NCBI GenBank assembly: GCA_017614655.1
Contig: JAGABO010000039.1
Span: 1 to 12,526, forward strand
DNA from: Treponema sp.
GTDB taxonomy: Bacteria; Spirochaetota; Spirochaetia; Treponematales; Treponemataceae
Reading direction: 5' to 3'
Length of the DNA: 12,526 nucleotides
Each line of letters opens with the position of its first letter. The stretch's first letter is position 1. A program made the position numbers and the translations under genes. Of the stretch, positions 1 to 6,569 are shown piece after piece. The notes beneath the pieces were generated by a model. The model was given only the letters and a program-made list of their open reading frames with translations, was not told the origin of the DNA and ran no database searches.

Positions 1-344
1 CCTTTTTCTGCGTATTCGGCGGCCCGTTTCTGGCTTAAGTGAACGCGCGGGCAGGTTGCATCAATTACAGTGTGTCCGCCGTTTTTTAAGGAATCGAGCA
101 CTCCGGGAGTTGTTCCGTGTGCACGAATGATGACCGTTGATTTTTCTTTTAAATGCTGAATATCGTCTTCTTTTAAAATGGAAAGTCCGCGTTTTTCTAA
201 GGAATTTAAAACAACAGGATTATGAATAAGAGGGCCAAGCGTATATATTTTTTCTTCTGATGAGTTCAGGGCTTTTTCGGCGCTTTCTACTGCACGGCGG
301 ACGCCCATACAGTAACCCAAGACCCTCGCACAAATTATTTCCAT
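1..344 (-). CDS. ispH: 4-hydroxy-3-methylbut-2-enyl diphosphate reductase IspH (LytB), N-terminal part
   Basis: IspH is the iron-sulfur enzyme that catalyses the last step of the MEP isoprenoid pathway, reducing HMBPP to IPP and DMAPP. The 114 codons present match the N-terminal domain of the family. GYCMGVRRAV carries the first cluster cysteine (C12), TLGPLIHNPVV the conserved His-Asn (H41), RAHGTTP the next conserved His (H76), and DATCPRVH the second cluster cysteine (C98). The third cysteine and the C-terminus lie beyond the left edge, so the gene is cut by the window and is not known to be broken. The ATG at 344 is chosen because it puts C12 at the usual distance from the start. No Shine-Dalgarno sequence is visible. 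The gene lies downstream of the Sec operon on the same strand but behind a strong terminator-like palindrome, so it is probably transcribed from its own promoter. Confidence 0.95.
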   Translation of the reverse strand, partial: MEIICARVLGYCMGVRRAVESAEKALNSSEEKIYTLGPLIHNPVVLNSLEKRGLSILKEDDIQHLKEKSTVIIRAHGTTPGVLDSLKNGGHTVIDATCPRVHLSQKRAAEYAEK

Positions 345-354
345 CTTGATTTTT

Positions 355-384
355 ATTATACTGAAAAATTACTTTCTTTTACAA
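355..384 (-). promoter_or_regulatory. Candidate sigma-70-type promoter of ispH
   Basis: Read on the minus strand: TTGTAA (379-384, 4/6 match to the -35 consensus), an 18-nt spacer and a perfect TATAAT (355-360). The -10 box ends only 10 nt before the ispH ATG, so the mRNA leader would be about 3-4 nt. This agrees with the absence of a Shine-Dalgarno sequence. Inferred from sequence only. Confidence 0.45.
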
Positions 385-386
385 AT

Positions 387-493
387 AAAAAAAAGCACAG
401 GAACGAAACTGTCATAAATACACGCTGTCGTCCTTCGGACCACTCCGTTCTCCAGAATGTATTTCTGACAGTCTCATACCTGCGCTTTTTTTT
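387..493 (-). terminator. Large palindromic terminator-like element behind secF (possibly bidirectional)
   Basis: Outer arms of 15 nt (387-401 and 479-493) pair with one exception, which becomes a G-U pair in minus-strand RNA. The arms end in eight A and eight T, so either strand presents a GC-containing stem followed by a U-run. Inner arms of 15 nt (408-422 and 458-472) pair at 14 of 15 positions. The apex holds a small hairpin GTCC-TTC-GGAC (430-440). It lies between secF and ispH, both on the minus strand, and is well placed to end the Sec operon. Its length and nested build are more than a simple terminator needs, so it may also be a dispersed palindromic repeat. Confidence 0.65.
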
Positions 494-511
494 CATATTG
501 AAATTACATTA

Positions 512-535
512 CCATTCTAATAAAAATCAGAATGG
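512..535 (-). other. Short hairpin just downstream of the secF stop codon
   Basis: CCATTCT (512-518) and AGAATGG (529-535) form a perfect 7-bp stem with a 10-nt A/T-rich loop, starting 13 nt after the secF stop. No U-run follows on the minus strand, so it is a poor intrinsic terminator. It could protect the 3' end of the mRNA, but no function can be read from the sequence. Confidence 0.4.
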
Positions 536-548
536 CAACATATTAAGG

Positions 549-1904
549 CTAGTCCAGCTGGATGGAAACTTCTTTCTTAGGCTTAGGCATGTGTACGTGA
601 CCCTGGTATTCTGGTTTCCAGTTGCGGCGTACGAATGCGATAAATCCTGAGCTGATGAACATAGAAGAGTAACATCCCGAAATAAGACCAACAGTAAGAA
701 CAATTGCAAAGTCACGGATGCTTCCGGTTGTAAATACGAGAAGTGCAATAGAAGCAAACATTGTAGTAACAGTTGTGATGATAGAACGTGTAATTGTGTC
801 GCTTACTGATTTGTTGATGATATCCTTGAAATCCTTTGTCTGAGCAAAGCGGATGTTTTCGCGGATACGGTCAAGAATAACAACAGTTGCGTTGATTGAG
901 TAACCGAAGATTGTAAGAACTGCTGCAAGTGTTGTAACAGAGAATTCAACCTGAGTCCAGCTGATGAATGTAAACATGATAAGGAAGTCATGTACAAGAG
1001 CAATGATTGAACCGAGGGCGAAGTCCCAGTGGAAACGGATTGTAGCATAAACCCAGATGAGGAAGATTGTTACGAATGCAAGAAGGATAGACTTAAAGGC
1101 AATTGTGCTTGAGAAACTTGAGCTTACAAAGTCTGTCTTTACGATTGCAACATTTTCTGCTCCATACTTTTCGCTCAGTTTTCCGGCGATTGTATCAAGA
1201 AGAATGCGGCTTTCAGAAATCTTTTCTTCTGCAGCAGGTGCAGTTCCTTCTACAGTTTCTACAACCTCTTCAGAAGTTTCTGCCGTTTCATCAGCAGGTA
1301 CTTCGTCAGAAACAGTTTCTTCTGCAGGAGCCTTTGCTTCCTGTTTTGATGCAGCTGCACGAATCTGGAAAGAACGTGAGTTTTCTTCTCCGAGTTCCTT
1401 TACGTTTACGTTAAGTTCTCCGAGAACATCACGGATTTCGTCTACAGTTCCGGAAGATTTTTCTTCCGGAACATAGAGGCGGAAAACTGAATCCGAAGTA
1501 AGGCGGGATGTAACTGCCGAGTTTACATAAAGCCCGTAAGTATCTGCCTTTTCTGAACCGTTTACAGTTGCAACAATACCGTCAACATCAGCAAGAGCAG
1601 CTGCAAGAGATTCTACAGTAGGATACTGTCCGAAAGTGTAGCTTCTGGTTTCGTTTTCTACATTAACACCGCTTATAACGAGATCAAGCTTTGTGTTGGA
1701 AATCTTAACTTCTACAGAAGCTGTTCCGTTGTAAGAAAGCTCGATTGCAGCCGGTGCAATGCGCACTTCTTCTACAAGACCAGGAACGAAGTCAATACCA
1801 AAGTTGATTCCCTTTGTAAAGAAAGAAATCAGACCCGAAACAATAATAACAACACTGAGGATTGCGCAGGGAACAAAACCCTTACTGATTTTTTTAGTAG
1901 TCAT
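549..1904 (-). CDS. secF: Protein translocase subunit SecF (long form, Ala at the proton-pathway Asp)
   Basis: SecF pairs with SecD in the inner membrane and uses the proton gradient to help pull Sec substrates into the periplasm. Visible parts: TM1 near residues 11-30; a GIDF motif at 36-39; a periplasmic region to about 265; then a five-helix bundle with RFHWDFALG (290-298), ALVHDFLI, GYSINATVVILDRIREN (334-350) and TRSIITTVTT. At 451 aa it is much longer than the ~320-aa E. coli protein, largely because of an acidic Ala/Glu/Pro/Thr/Val-rich stretch at about 187-230 in the periplasmic part. Two oddities: A339 sits where E. coli SecF has D213, although R373 (E. coli R247) is kept; and the usual GG after GIDF is PG. 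The ATG overlaps the secD stop by one base (TAATG), and GGAGG lies 8 nt upstream. Family assignment is secure; the functional effect of the substitutions is unknown. Confidence 0.96.
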   Translation of the reverse strand: MTTKKISKGFVPCAILSVVIIVSGLISFFTKGINFGIDFVPGLVEEVRIAPAAIELSYNGTASVEVKISNTKLDLVISGVNVENETRSYTFGQYPTVESLAAALADVDGIVATVNGSEKADTYGLYVNSAVTSRLTSDSVFRLYVPEEKSSGTVDEIRDVLGELNVNVKELGEENSRSFQIRAAASKQEAKAPAEETVSDEVPADETAETSEEVVETVEGTAPAAEEKISESRILLDTIAGKLSEKYGAENVAIVKTDFVSSSFSSTIAFKSILLAFVTIFLIWVYATIRFHWDFALGSIIALVHDFLIMFTFISWTQVEFSVTTLAAVLTIFGYSINATVVILDRIRENIRFAQTKDFKDIINKSVSDTITRSIITTVTTMFASIALLVFTTGSIRDFAIVLTVGLISGCYSSMFISSGFIAFVRRNWKPEYQGHVHMPKPKKEVSIQLD

Positions 1905-3646
1905 TATTTAATCCTCCAGCTAATGCTTATATTTTTCTTGCGGAGTGTTTCTGTACTAAAGTCGAACATGAGGCGTGAAACTACAAGTGCAGTAAATACA
2001 GTTGAACAAACACCGATTGCAAGTGAGTAGGCGAATCCCTGAATTGAACCTGAACCAAGCTGACTCATGAAGGCAGCTGCGATAAAGGTTGTGATGTTAG
2101 AGTCAAGAATTGCCCAGAGAGCGTTTCCGAAACCGGCAGAAATTGAAGATGCCCTGTCTTTTCCAAGCACCCTCTCTTCCTTGATACGCTCAAAGATGAT
2201 TACGTTGGCATCAACTGCCATACCGATTGTAAGAATCATACCGGCAATCATCGGGAGGGTAACGGTAAGGTTAAGTGCGCTAAGGATAGAGAACATGATG
2301 TAAAGGTTAAGAACCTGAGCAACACAGGCGTTAATACCTGCACCCTTGTACCAGATGAGCATGAAAATCATGATGGCAATAAGACCAACACCGATAGCCA
2401 TGATACCCTGGCGGATAGAAAGTTCACCAAGTGATGCTCCGACAACCTGCTGGCTTTCTACGCTGAGCGGAACTTCAAGCCATGCTGTCTGAAGAACCTT
2501 GCGGATGTTTTCTGCTTCACGTGCGCTGAATCCGGAAAGTGCAACCTGGCCTCCAGGAATCTTTTCGCGGATAGTTGCGCTTGACTTAATCTTTGTGTCA
2601 CTTACGATACAGAGAATCTGTCCTACATGATCACCCGTAAAATCAGCAAAAATGTCTGCCCCCTCTGAACTTAAGGTAAAGTTAACCTGAGGACGTCCGG
2701 TAATGTTTTCGCTTCCGATTTCTGCAGACTTGATTTCTTTTCCGTCAAGTACAGGCTTCTTTTCTACAACACGGTAACCGGCTCTCTGGTCGATTCCGTA
2801 GTTGTCTGTAACATAGTAACCGAGAACTTCGCAGTCTGCCGGTATGATAGAAGGATCAATAAGGCGTCCCTGTGAATCAAAAGTGTTTCCCGGATTTGCA
2901 GCAAGATATCTGTTGAATGAATCTGTTGCTTCTGAGTTTTCAAGACGGAAGTTAAGGATACCGCGTCCCTGGATGATTGTGTTAATCTGATCTGATTCAG
3001 CAGAACCCGGAACTTCGATATAGATGCGGTCTTCTCCCTGCTGTCTGATAACAGGTGAACTTAAACCGAAGCGGTCAATGCGGCTTGTAAGAGTCTGGAT
3101 TGCCTGCTCCATAGCTTCTGCTTTAATCTGAGATTCAGTCTTGTCTGTACCTGCTTCCATCTGAGAAGCAACTACTGCATCAAGGTCTGCCTTAACGATT
3201 ACGCTCATACCGCCCGAAAGGTCAAGACCGAGTTTTACAGAGTTCTGATAATTTTTGCGGTCCTTAAGAATCTTGTTGCGGTAGCGTGATTCGATATAAG
3301 AAACGAGAGCCTGCTGACTGTCAAATGACGAAAGGGCAGCCTGAAGTGTAAGCGGAGAAGGAACATCCGCTTTCTGTTCCTTATAGTTTGCCTTTGCAGC
3401 TTCTGCAAGCCATGCAAGATCCTCGCCGAGTTCGGCAGAAGGGTCCTTCTTAAGAAGTTCTACAAGGGCATTAAAATCAGTGCCGGCCTGTGCTTCTGAA
3501 TAATCCTTGATTCCTTCAAGAGAACGGAGGGCAAGAGCCTGATCCTCTTTAGGAGTACGATAGTACCAGCTGATTGTAGGCCACAGGAATGCAAAACATA
3601 CTGCGAGTACAACCAGGATTAATGCAAATCTGCTTTTTTTGTTCAT
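1904..3646 (-). CDS. secD: Protein translocase subunit SecD
   Basis: SecD forms the SecDF complex that drives late steps of Sec export with the proton gradient. The 580-aa protein shows TM1 (about 7-27), a periplasmic lead-in, LGLDLSGG (139-146) opening the P1 domain, TSRIDRFGLSSPVIRQQGEDRIYIEVPG (about 187-214), the GRGILNFRL segment, and PQVNFTLSSEGADIFADFT. After these comes the C-terminal helical bundle. The key proton-pathway aspartate is present: GMAVDANVIIFERIKEE (475-491) with D479, equivalent to E. coli D519. Its normal appearance makes the Ala substitution in SecF next to it more notable. The start ATG overlaps the yajC stop in a TAATG junction, with a modest GGGGA about 9 nt upstream, so translation is probably coupled to yajC. 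Confidence 0.97.
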   Translation of the reverse strand: MNKKSRFALILVVLAVCFAFLWPTISWYYRTPKEDQALALRSLEGIKDYSEAQAGTDFNALVELLKKDPSAELGEDLAWLAEAAKANYKEQKADVPSPLTLQAALSSFDSQQALVSYIESRYRNKILKDRKNYQNSVKLGLDLSGGMSVIVKADLDAVVASQMEAGTDKTESQIKAEAMEQAIQTLTSRIDRFGLSSPVIRQQGEDRIYIEVPGSAESDQINTIIQGRGILNFRLENSEATDSFNRYLAANPGNTFDSQGRLIDPSIIPADCEVLGYYVTDNYGIDQRAGYRVVEKKPVLDGKEIKSAEIGSENITGRPQVNFTLSSEGADIFADFTGDHVGQILCIVSDTKIKSSATIREKIPGGQVALSGFSAREAENIRKVLQTAWLEVPLSVESQQVVGASLGELSIRQGIMAIGVGLIAIMIFMLIWYKGAGINACVAQVLNLYIMFSILSALNLTVTLPMIAGMILTIGMAVDANVIIFERIKEERVLGKDRASSISAGFGNALWAILDSNITTFIAAAFMSQLGSGSIQGFAYSLAIGVCSTVFTALVVSRLMFDFSTETLRKKNISISWRIK

Positions 3647-4068
3647 TATTTTGTTTCCCCGGAATCAGAAGTTACAGCTTCTTCTTCCTTTTTGGATTTT
3701 TTTGCATTTTTATCTTCAACGACAGGCTTGTCTACAATAACAGTAGCAATTGCCGTGCGATTGAATTCAATTTTTACATTGTCATCAACTTTTACAATAA
3801 CGGTCTTTTCCTTTGTAAGGGAAATTGTTCCGTGGATACCGCCGATTGTAACAACCTTGTCACCCTTTTTAAGAGCATCAATCATTTTCTGAGTTTCTTT
3901 CTGCTTCTTAGACTGAGGGCGAATCATAAAGAAATACATTATGAATACAATAGCAACAAGCGGAATCAACATTCCGAATCCGCTGCCTGCAGCACCATTC
4001 TGAGGAAGTGCCTCACTTGAAGCAGCAGCCTCTCCTGCAGTCTGAAGAAGAAATTGAATAAAAGACAT
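3646..4068 (-). CDS. yajC: Sec translocase accessory protein YajC
   Basis: YajC is a small single-span membrane protein that associates with SecDF. The 140 residues show a short periplasmic N-terminus, one transmembrane helix at about 32-49, the family signature MIRPQSKKQKE right after it, and the cytoplasmic GDKVVTIGGIHGTI segment. The tail is rich in Lys, Glu and Ser and is slightly longer than in the roughly 110-aa E. coli protein. The AGGAAGG ribosome binding site (4074-4080) lies 5 nt upstream of the ATG, the clearest such site in this operon. The order yajC-secD-secF is the common bacterial arrangement, and one-base overlaps tie the three genes together. Confidence 0.96.
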   Translation of the reverse strand: MSFIQFLLQTAGEAAASSEALPQNGAAGSGFGMLIPLVAIVFIMYFFMIRPQSKKQKETQKMIDALKKGDKVVTIGGIHGTISLTKEKTVIVKVDDNVKIEFNRTAIATVIVDKPVVEDKNAKKSKKEEEAVTSDSGETK

Positions 4069-4107
4069 TTTTTCCTTCCTTTTCGTATTTTTTAAAGATA
4101 GTGAATA

Positions 4108-4137
4108 AGAATATCACGAAAACACTGATTATTACAA
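4108..4137 (-). promoter_or_regulatory. Weak candidate promoter upstream of yajC
   Basis: On the minus strand TTGTAA (4132-4137), an 18-nt spacer and TATTCT (4108-4113) each match consensus at 4 of 6 positions. They lie in the 95-nt gap between the TPR lipoprotein gene and yajC. No intrinsic terminator is visible in this gap, so yajC-secD-secF may be read both from here and by read-through from upstream. Confidence 0.25.
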
Positions 4138-4163
4138 GTAGAAATTAAGTATGTAGTCCGGCT

Positions 4164-5873
4164 TTACTTACCGAGGAGTCTGTCGAGTTCTGAGTTTCTT
4201 TTTAACAGATCCTGGTTTGTAGGATCAAGGGCAACAACCTGCTTAAGGTAATACTGAGACCTTCTCCAGTCGCGCTTTGAATAGTAGATTTCGTAGAGGC
4301 GGTAAAGTGCATCTCGGTTTCGCGGATTTAACGTAAGGCTTGAACGAAGGTCGCTCAAAACTGCCTCTTCCCCAGATGCAAAAAAACTTCTCTGATAATA
4401 CAGAAAACTCTTCATCTTCTGATTTGAATTTGTCATAAGTGAACTGATGAGCTGAAGCGCAGAATTTCTCTGGCCGGTTGCAACAAGAACTTTTATATAA
4501 CTCTGCTGGGCTTCTTCATCATTCTGATTTTTAGAATACATTCCCTGTGCAATGCTCAGGGCTTCCTGATTTTTCTTAAGTGCAAGACATATTTCTACAT
4601 GACGGTAAGACGCAGAAAGCGGAGCGCCTTCCCTTTTTATAAGAGGTGAACTTAAATCGTAAGCTTCCTGCCATCTTCCCGCCTTAATCATTTCTGCAAT
4701 AAGAATCTGTGAAGCCTGAATGTTATCTTTATCTACGGCAAGTATTCTCTGAGAAAGTTCCAGAGCCTTCATTTCGTTTACAGTCGTATTTGCTGAACTT
4801 GCAAGCTCTGCCGCAAAAAGGAGGACTTCTCTGTCATCAGGATAAAGCATAAGAGCCCTTGCTATTGTCTCCGAAGAAGCCGTGCTGTTTTTGTTCCAGT
4901 CACGCTGAAGTTTTGCACGAAGAAGAAGATAATCACGCGCAGAAGTGTCGCTTCGGGAATAAACATCAAGAAGCGAAGAAGCACGGATGTAGTCAGTTTT
5001 ATCTATAAGAATGCGGGCACGTAAAAGAATATACTCGCGGTTTTCCGGTTCAACCGAAAGAAGACGCACGACATAACTTTCTGCTTTTTCCAGCGAACCG
5101 AGAGAATAGGAAGAACGTGAACAGAGAGAAAGCACTTCTACATCCTGAGGGCGCAGCAAAAGAATCTGTTCTCCCAGAGAAAGTGCCATTTCGAAATTTC
5201 CGCAGTAATAATAAGCCTGTGCAACATTCAGCTGGATTTCAAAATTAAGGGGAGCTTTTTTCTGTGCAGTCTGAAAATAAGCAAGAGATTCCGTAAAGTT
5301 ACCGCGCCTTCTTTCCAGAGTACCAAGCAAAAAATTAACGAGAGTAGATTCCGGATAAATTGCAGCTGCATCCGAAAGCGACTTAAAGGATTCTTCATAA
5401 TAACCGCTGTGTGTTGTTGAAGTTATAAGCACAAGCGAAGGAAGAACCTTTGCAAGAAAATCATTTCCGCCCGTACTGGAATCGTAAATTCCGCGGAGTG
5501 AAGAATCAACTGCACCAAGATAATGATTATTTCTGTCTGTTTCCGGAACATCCCATGCAACCACTTCCGACGGCCAGACTATGCGCATGATGTCGGAGCA
5601 GAGGGTAAGAAGAACCTTTTCGTTTTCTCGGTAATCATCATCAACACTCTTGTGAAGTGCAGAAAAAGCCATACGGAGATTTTGAGGAGATGCATCACAT
5701 ACCGCTTCGAAAGTACGGGTGTCTACGGAAGAAAAATATGAACGCTCCGGACCATACGCGGTCTGCAGAGGAAGTTCAACAGTAGAAACTTTTGTACTGC
5801 CGCAGGAAAAAAGAGAAAGAGTTAATGCAGAAAATGCCGCAAGCGCACAAAAATGCGCAGTTGATATTTTCAC
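4164..5873 (-). CDS. TPR-repeat lipoprotein of unknown function
   Basis: The 569-aa protein begins with a lipoprotein signal: a basic N-terminus, a hydrophobic core (about 8-22) and LFSC with the modified Cys at 24. Phe at -2 is loose by enterobacterial rules but acceptable in spirochaetes. From about 160 to 555 it is almost entirely helical TPR-like repeats, for example GNFTESLAYFQTAQKKAP, GNFEMALSLGEQILLLRP, GSLEKAESYVVRLLSVEP and RDWRRSQYYLKQVVALDP. It is therefore probably a membrane-anchored periplasmic scaffold that binds other proteins; the partner is not identifiable. The start is GTG (5871-5873), overlapping the upstream stop as GTGA, with GAGG 7 nt before it (5881-5884). Its place directly ahead of yajC-secD-secF suggests a role in export or envelope assembly, but this is guilt by association. 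Confidence 0.85.
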   Translation of the reverse strand: MKISTAHFCALAAFSALTLSLFSCGSTKVSTVELPLQTAYGPERSYFSSVDTRTFEAVCDASPQNLRMAFSALHKSVDDDYRENEKVLLTLCSDIMRIVWPSEVVAWDVPETDRNNHYLGAVDSSLRGIYDSSTGGNDFLAKVLPSLVLITSTTHSGYYEESFKSLSDAAAIYPESTLVNFLLGTLERRRGNFTESLAYFQTAQKKAPLNFEIQLNVAQAYYYCGNFEMALSLGEQILLLRPQDVEVLSLCSRSSYSLGSLEKAESYVVRLLSVEPENREYILLRARILIDKTDYIRASSLLDVYSRSDTSARDYLLLRAKLQRDWNKNSTASSETIARALMLYPDDREVLLFAAELASSANTTVNEMKALELSQRILAVDKDNIQASQILIAEMIKAGRWQEAYDLSSPLIKREGAPLSASYRHVEICLALKKNQEALSIAQGMYSKNQNDEEAQQSYIKVLVATGQRNSALQLISSLMTNSNQKMKSFLYYQRSFFASGEEAVLSDLRSSLTLNPRNRDALYRLYEIYYSKRDWRRSQYYLKQVVALDPTNQDLLKRNSELDRLLGK

Positions 5874-6499
5874 CAGGTTTCCTCTTCTGTATCTTCGTCA
5901 TCAATATATGGAAAACTGTTTTTGTTCGACTGTTGAATCAAAAAAGTTGCTACAAGTGCAAGTCCGAAAAAAATCAGCACGAGCGGCCAGAATTTCTGAA
6001 GCAGAGTAATAAACTTTGCCTTAAAAACCTTAAGTGAAAACATAAGGAATATCAGACCGAGCGAAAAAAGCAGAACGGACGGGAAATTATAGAAAGTAAA
6101 TATTTTTTTTGTCCGGTAAATTCCAGTCAAAAAAAGTGCAACACCGGATATGAGTACAAGCAGCGGCCAGAGATCTGTTAAATCAACGGAAGAAAAGCGA
6201 ACCCTTACAAAAAGAAGAATTGCCCCGAGAAGCACAAAATACATTCCGCAGAAAAAAGTTCCGGTTCCCTTTGTAAACGCAAACGTAATAAATAGAAGAA
6301 TTTCGCCGCACGAGATGAATATAACCGGAGCAAGAACACTTATGTCACTGTTTCCGGAAGAAAGTTTCAGAAGCCCGTAGACAATCCCCAGAAGGAGAAA
6401 AACGAGCCCGGAAGCAAGAATCACGTCGTACTTTACGGAGTACTTAGTATGAGAAGTTTTCGATTTTTCCAGCTTTCTGTTTCTGTCGCTGTTTTCCAT
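5870..6499 (-). CDS. Six-helix membrane protein with three WPL-type repeats (LiaF/DUF5668-like in flavour)
   Basis: This 209-aa protein of unknown function has a basic, hydrophilic N-terminus (1-22), six predicted membrane helices (about 26-46, 53-75, 80-99, 109-128, 139-157 and 168-187) and a strongly acidic tail. Three of the helices share one motif, Pro then seven residues later Gly: P58/G65, P112/G119 (WPLLVLISG) and P172/G179 (WPLVLIFFG). This points to tandem two-helix units. Such WPL helices occur in LiaI/LiaF-like and DUF5668 membrane domains linked to envelope-stress responses, but that link is only a resemblance. It is the first gene of the run leading into the TPR lipoprotein and the Sec genes, with a 4-nt overlap to the next. 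The ATG at 6499 has no Shine-Dalgarno sequence, and a promoter candidate lies just upstream. Confidence 0.8.
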   Translation of the reverse strand: MENSDRNRKLEKSKTSHTKYSVKYDVILASGLVFLLLGIVYGLLKLSSGNSDISVLAPVIFISCGEILLFITFAFTKGTGTFFCGMYFVLLGAILLFVRVRFSSVDLTDLWPLLVLISGVALFLTGIYRTKKIFTFYNFPSVLLFSLGLIFLMFSLKVFKAKFITLLQKFWPLVLIFFGLALVATFLIQQSNKNSFPYIDDEDTEEETW

Positions 6500-6512
6500 A
6501 GTTTTAAATATA

Positions 6513-6541
6513 AAGATACTATAACTTAGCGTTCTTTACAA
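6513..6541 (-). promoter_or_regulatory. Candidate promoter of the membrane protein-TPR-Sec run
   Basis: Minus strand: TTGTAA (6536-6541), a 17-nt spacer and TATCTT (6513-6518), both 4/6 to consensus. The expected transcript would start about 7 nt before the ATG at 6499. The -35 overlaps that of the divergent promoter on the other strand almost exactly. Confidence 0.4.
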
Positions 6542-6563
6542 TATCGGCAAGACTTGCTAAAAT
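6535..6563 (+). promoter_or_regulatory. Promoter of the TPR lipoprotein-mltD pair, predicted to give a leaderless mRNA
   Basis: TTTACA (6535-6540, 5/6), a 17-nt spacer and TAAAAT (6558-6563, 5/6) form a good sigma-70-type promoter. Only 6 nt separate the -10 box from the ATG at 6570, so transcription should start at or within a base or two of the A of that ATG. No Shine-Dalgarno sequence precedes the gene, which agrees with leaderless translation. Confidence 0.6.
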
Positions 6564-6569
6564 CCGCCT

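Noticed and set aside
387..493. Insertion sequence or MITE as a firm call for the palindrome
   Set aside because: No target-site duplication or transposase remnant is visible, and only one copy lies in the window, so it is listed as a terminator-like element with repeat status open.
1057..1476. 139-codon plus-strand open frame opposite secF
   Set aside because: It is antisense to the low-complexity SecF region, and its Ser-rich protein is the expected shadow of an Ala/Glu/Thr-rich gene. It has no ribosome binding site and no recognisable domain.
3236..3556. About 107 residues between SecD TM1 and LGLDLSGG as a possible novel insertion
   Set aside because: E. coli SecD has a similar-sized segment in this place, so the length is ordinary even though the sequence differs.
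3589..4020. 143-codon plus-strand open frame across the yajC/secD junction
   Set aside because: It lies antisense to clearly coding YajC and SecD sequence. Its Phe/Asn/Ser-rich, low-complexity translation is a frame shadow.
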